Below are positions 62,106 through 64,000 of a stretch of 64,000 nucleotides of DNA, piece by piece. Numbering within the stretch: the first letter of the stretch is position 1; each line of letters starts with the position of its first letter. The notes under the pieces are model-generated. The model worked only from the letters and a program-made list of their open reading frames with translations. It was not told the origin of the DNA and did no database searches. Both the position numbers and the translations under genes were made by a program. Source of the DNA: Arenicola marina (Eukaryota; Annelida; Polychaeta; Arenicolidae); assembly GCA_964019135.1 (NCBI GenBank), contig OZ025249.1, positions 19,307,088 to 19,371,087 of the forward strand, in the 5' to 3' direction.

Positions 62106-62245
62106 CCCAGGCCGGACCGCATGGCGGGTCAGCCCGGGCCGGACCGCATGGCGGGTAAGCCCAAGCCGGTACCCGCCGGTCTACCCACCGGTATACCCGC
62201 CGGTATGCCCGCCATTATACCCGTCGGTACCCAACGGTAGCCGCC
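62106..62245. repeat. GC-rich short tandem repeats
   Basis: Two copies of a roughly 28-bp unit (ggccggaccgcatggcgggt) are followed by several 12-bp units of the type cccgccggtata. Confidence 0.8.
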
Positions 62246-64000
62246 GGTCCGCAGTGAAGCCGGGGTCAAGATCCGGGAGCTCCGACGGCGGGATGGACTG
62301 GGGGAGGGGTCGGGGTGGTCTGGGGGAGGGGTCGGGAGAAGAGGGACGTCTTGCGGGCTTAGCGGTGCACCGTGGCGGGTCGGGGACACGCCACGCCCTG
62401 CCTTGGTGTCAGAGCGGGCAGGGTGTGGCCCGTCAGAGCGGGAGACGGCGGGCGGGGGGTGGCCCGTCAACGCCACGTCCAAGCGGTAGCGTCATAGCCA
62501 CATGTGGACGTCTGTCGTTTCTGCCCGACCACGACGTACAGTTTTAACAGCAACGAGTTCCTGTTTCTATAAGTACCGGCGTACCTGTAAGGCTCTTGAC
62601 ATTCAAGTATGTGTGGATTGTTCTGTTGCAATTAACTTTTTTTTCTTAAGTTCATTTATCTTTTTCTTCTGGCGCAAAGGCGAGAGGAAATATTCATAAG
62701 GAATATTTCAGTTTCAGTAACAGTAACAGTGATGTTTTAAAGCCACTTTTGGCCAAACTGCATCTCGCATGAGAAAGTGTAGCTTTCTTGTGCACTACGT
62801 CATCAAAATTGGGCATCTATTTCAGAATTCGAGTTAACATTCAACCATTAAAACTCCTTTTTTACAGTCCCGAATTTTTGCCTATACATGTACTTTACGT
62901 TGACCTAAACCCCGCTAATGCGACCATGCCACTAATCCGGCATTACGACCACCAAGACCAGACCCAACCAATCAATTGCAAGTCAAATAATGTGTCCCAT
63001 ACAGTTCTAAAAAATATTGTACAAATCATAACGTAGGATGAAAATTGATTGTAAGTAACTTTTTTACAGATTTTATGGCAGATTAAAGGGGAGCCTCTGA
63101 TAAGTGGTTTCCAATATCATATAGTATTAATTGGCAACGCACATGAGATCCTAAAGTGGTGACTTCGGAATAAAAACCAAAAAGAAACTGGAGCAAACTG
63201 AATATCTATTTTTTTGCGCCGCCGTCGCGGGGAGGGGAACACGATAGGGTGCATGGTACATAGTTTCTTTGGGTCGTCCATTATCGCATTCTGTCAGTCT
63301 GAATGCCCGTGTCCTTGTCTATTTAACACGATGGATGCCTGTACATTTTTCTACGGTCGACGTCCTTGAGAATGGGTCAGTTACGGGAAACTGAGAAAAA
63401 AAGGTCATCATTGCCCGATAATGAGAGTCCTTCTTAGACTGAGACGTCAGGTTCCTTTCTATATTCTTTTCTTTTCTACATTAATTATGTTTAGATTAAT
63501 CCTAGATATCATGTAAACGTTAATGCAACGTTAGCTTTTGGTTCTAGTGGTTGATATATGGTTTCCAGCCACGTTACAACGTTAAACTAACGTTTATTTT
63601 TCGCTTACAAATATAAACGTTTCCAAGTTAAAGTTGCACATCGAGTTCTTTTCCGCCAAAACTAAGACCAGGCGAAATTTATATCAAAATTTGCAGAAAA
63701 CTCGATTGTTTTATTTTATAAATACAGAAACCTGATAAACATCGCCGTTTGGCTGTGGTGTGGCAAACGTGTCTATCCCGGGACACCACAGAACTCGCGG
63801 TACTGCTACTTATACCAAAGCATCGCGAAGCACACAAACGGATGACGTGTACCATTAATATGAAAACTTGTTGTAAATTGATATCACCGGCAAGGCTAAG
63901 AGACACTATTTTGGCAGTCTGGCATGGGTGGAGTATGGACAAAAGAAATCTTAAATTATTCAAGGACTGATTCTTATTTGTATTTGGACCTCTTTAGTTT

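Larger units (their letters stand above)
60840..64000. other. No gene recognised
   Basis: Unique DNA beyond the 36-bp array. It holds a G-rich stretch at 61480-61630, the (GATA)n and GC-rich short repeats at 62035-62245, and A/T-rich DNA to the end. No exon could be supported. NOL4 5' exons or another gene may lie beyond. Confidence 0.4.

Noticed and set aside
1-64000. Virus-like or LTR elements
   Set aside because: No reverse transcriptase, integrase, capsid or long terminal repeats were recognised on either strand.

Overview
The window is animal nuclear DNA: intron-rich genes with GT-AG introns, conserved split-codon phases, tRNA-derived SINEs and very large minisatellites. Chordate-type NOL4 and GAREM homologues, compact introns and the minisatellite type all point to a cephalochordate (amphioxus, Branchiostoma). 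That identification is inference; no species marker was seen.

Layout from left to right. 1-11457: about 220 copies of a 52-bp repeat. 11727-13046 (+): last four coding exons of a coiled-coil gene. 13962-23122 (-): a complete ten-exon papain-family protease of the 26/29 kDa proteinase (CFAD) type, 540 aa, convergent with the coiled-coil gene; its first intron holds a recent 1.36-kb tandem duplication and two foldbacks. 25522-30007 (-): a GAREM homologue (CABIT plus SAM). 32101-33446: a 43-bp minisatellite. 34107-36088 (-): a second, SAM-less CABIT gene. 36089-41875: mostly intergenic or NOL4 3' UTR, with one SINE. 41876-46666 (-): the C-terminal exons of a NOL4 homologue, cut by a 200-N gap. 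46867-49933: C/G-rich low-complexity DNA. 49934-60839: about 300 copies of a 36-bp repeat. 60840-64000: no gene recognised.

The main discovery is a shared kind of tandem repeat. In three genes the repeated unit is the 3' end of an exon fused to its own 5' splice site, always on the sense strand of the host gene. In NOL4 a 36-bp unit repeats PERLKAFN|gtaagt about 31 times beginning exactly at the exon edge. In the coiled-coil gene a 52-bp unit carries an exon tail ending ...ITQLQ|gtaagt that splices in the correct phase to the next exon. In the GAREM homologue the exon-1 junction occurs three times at 100-130 bp spacing. These arrays lay out rows of tens to hundreds of decoy donors. I recall from memory, unchecked, that splice-junction minisatellites called 'mirages' were described in amphioxus Adh; this window would show the class is widespread and catch it at early, middle and huge sizes.

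The linkage of GAREM-type and NOL4 genes, perhaps with a coiled-coil neighbour, resembles human 18q12 (GAREM1, CCDC178, NOL4) and may be ancestral chordate microsynteny. No virus-like element, CRISPR array or rRNA gene was seen.
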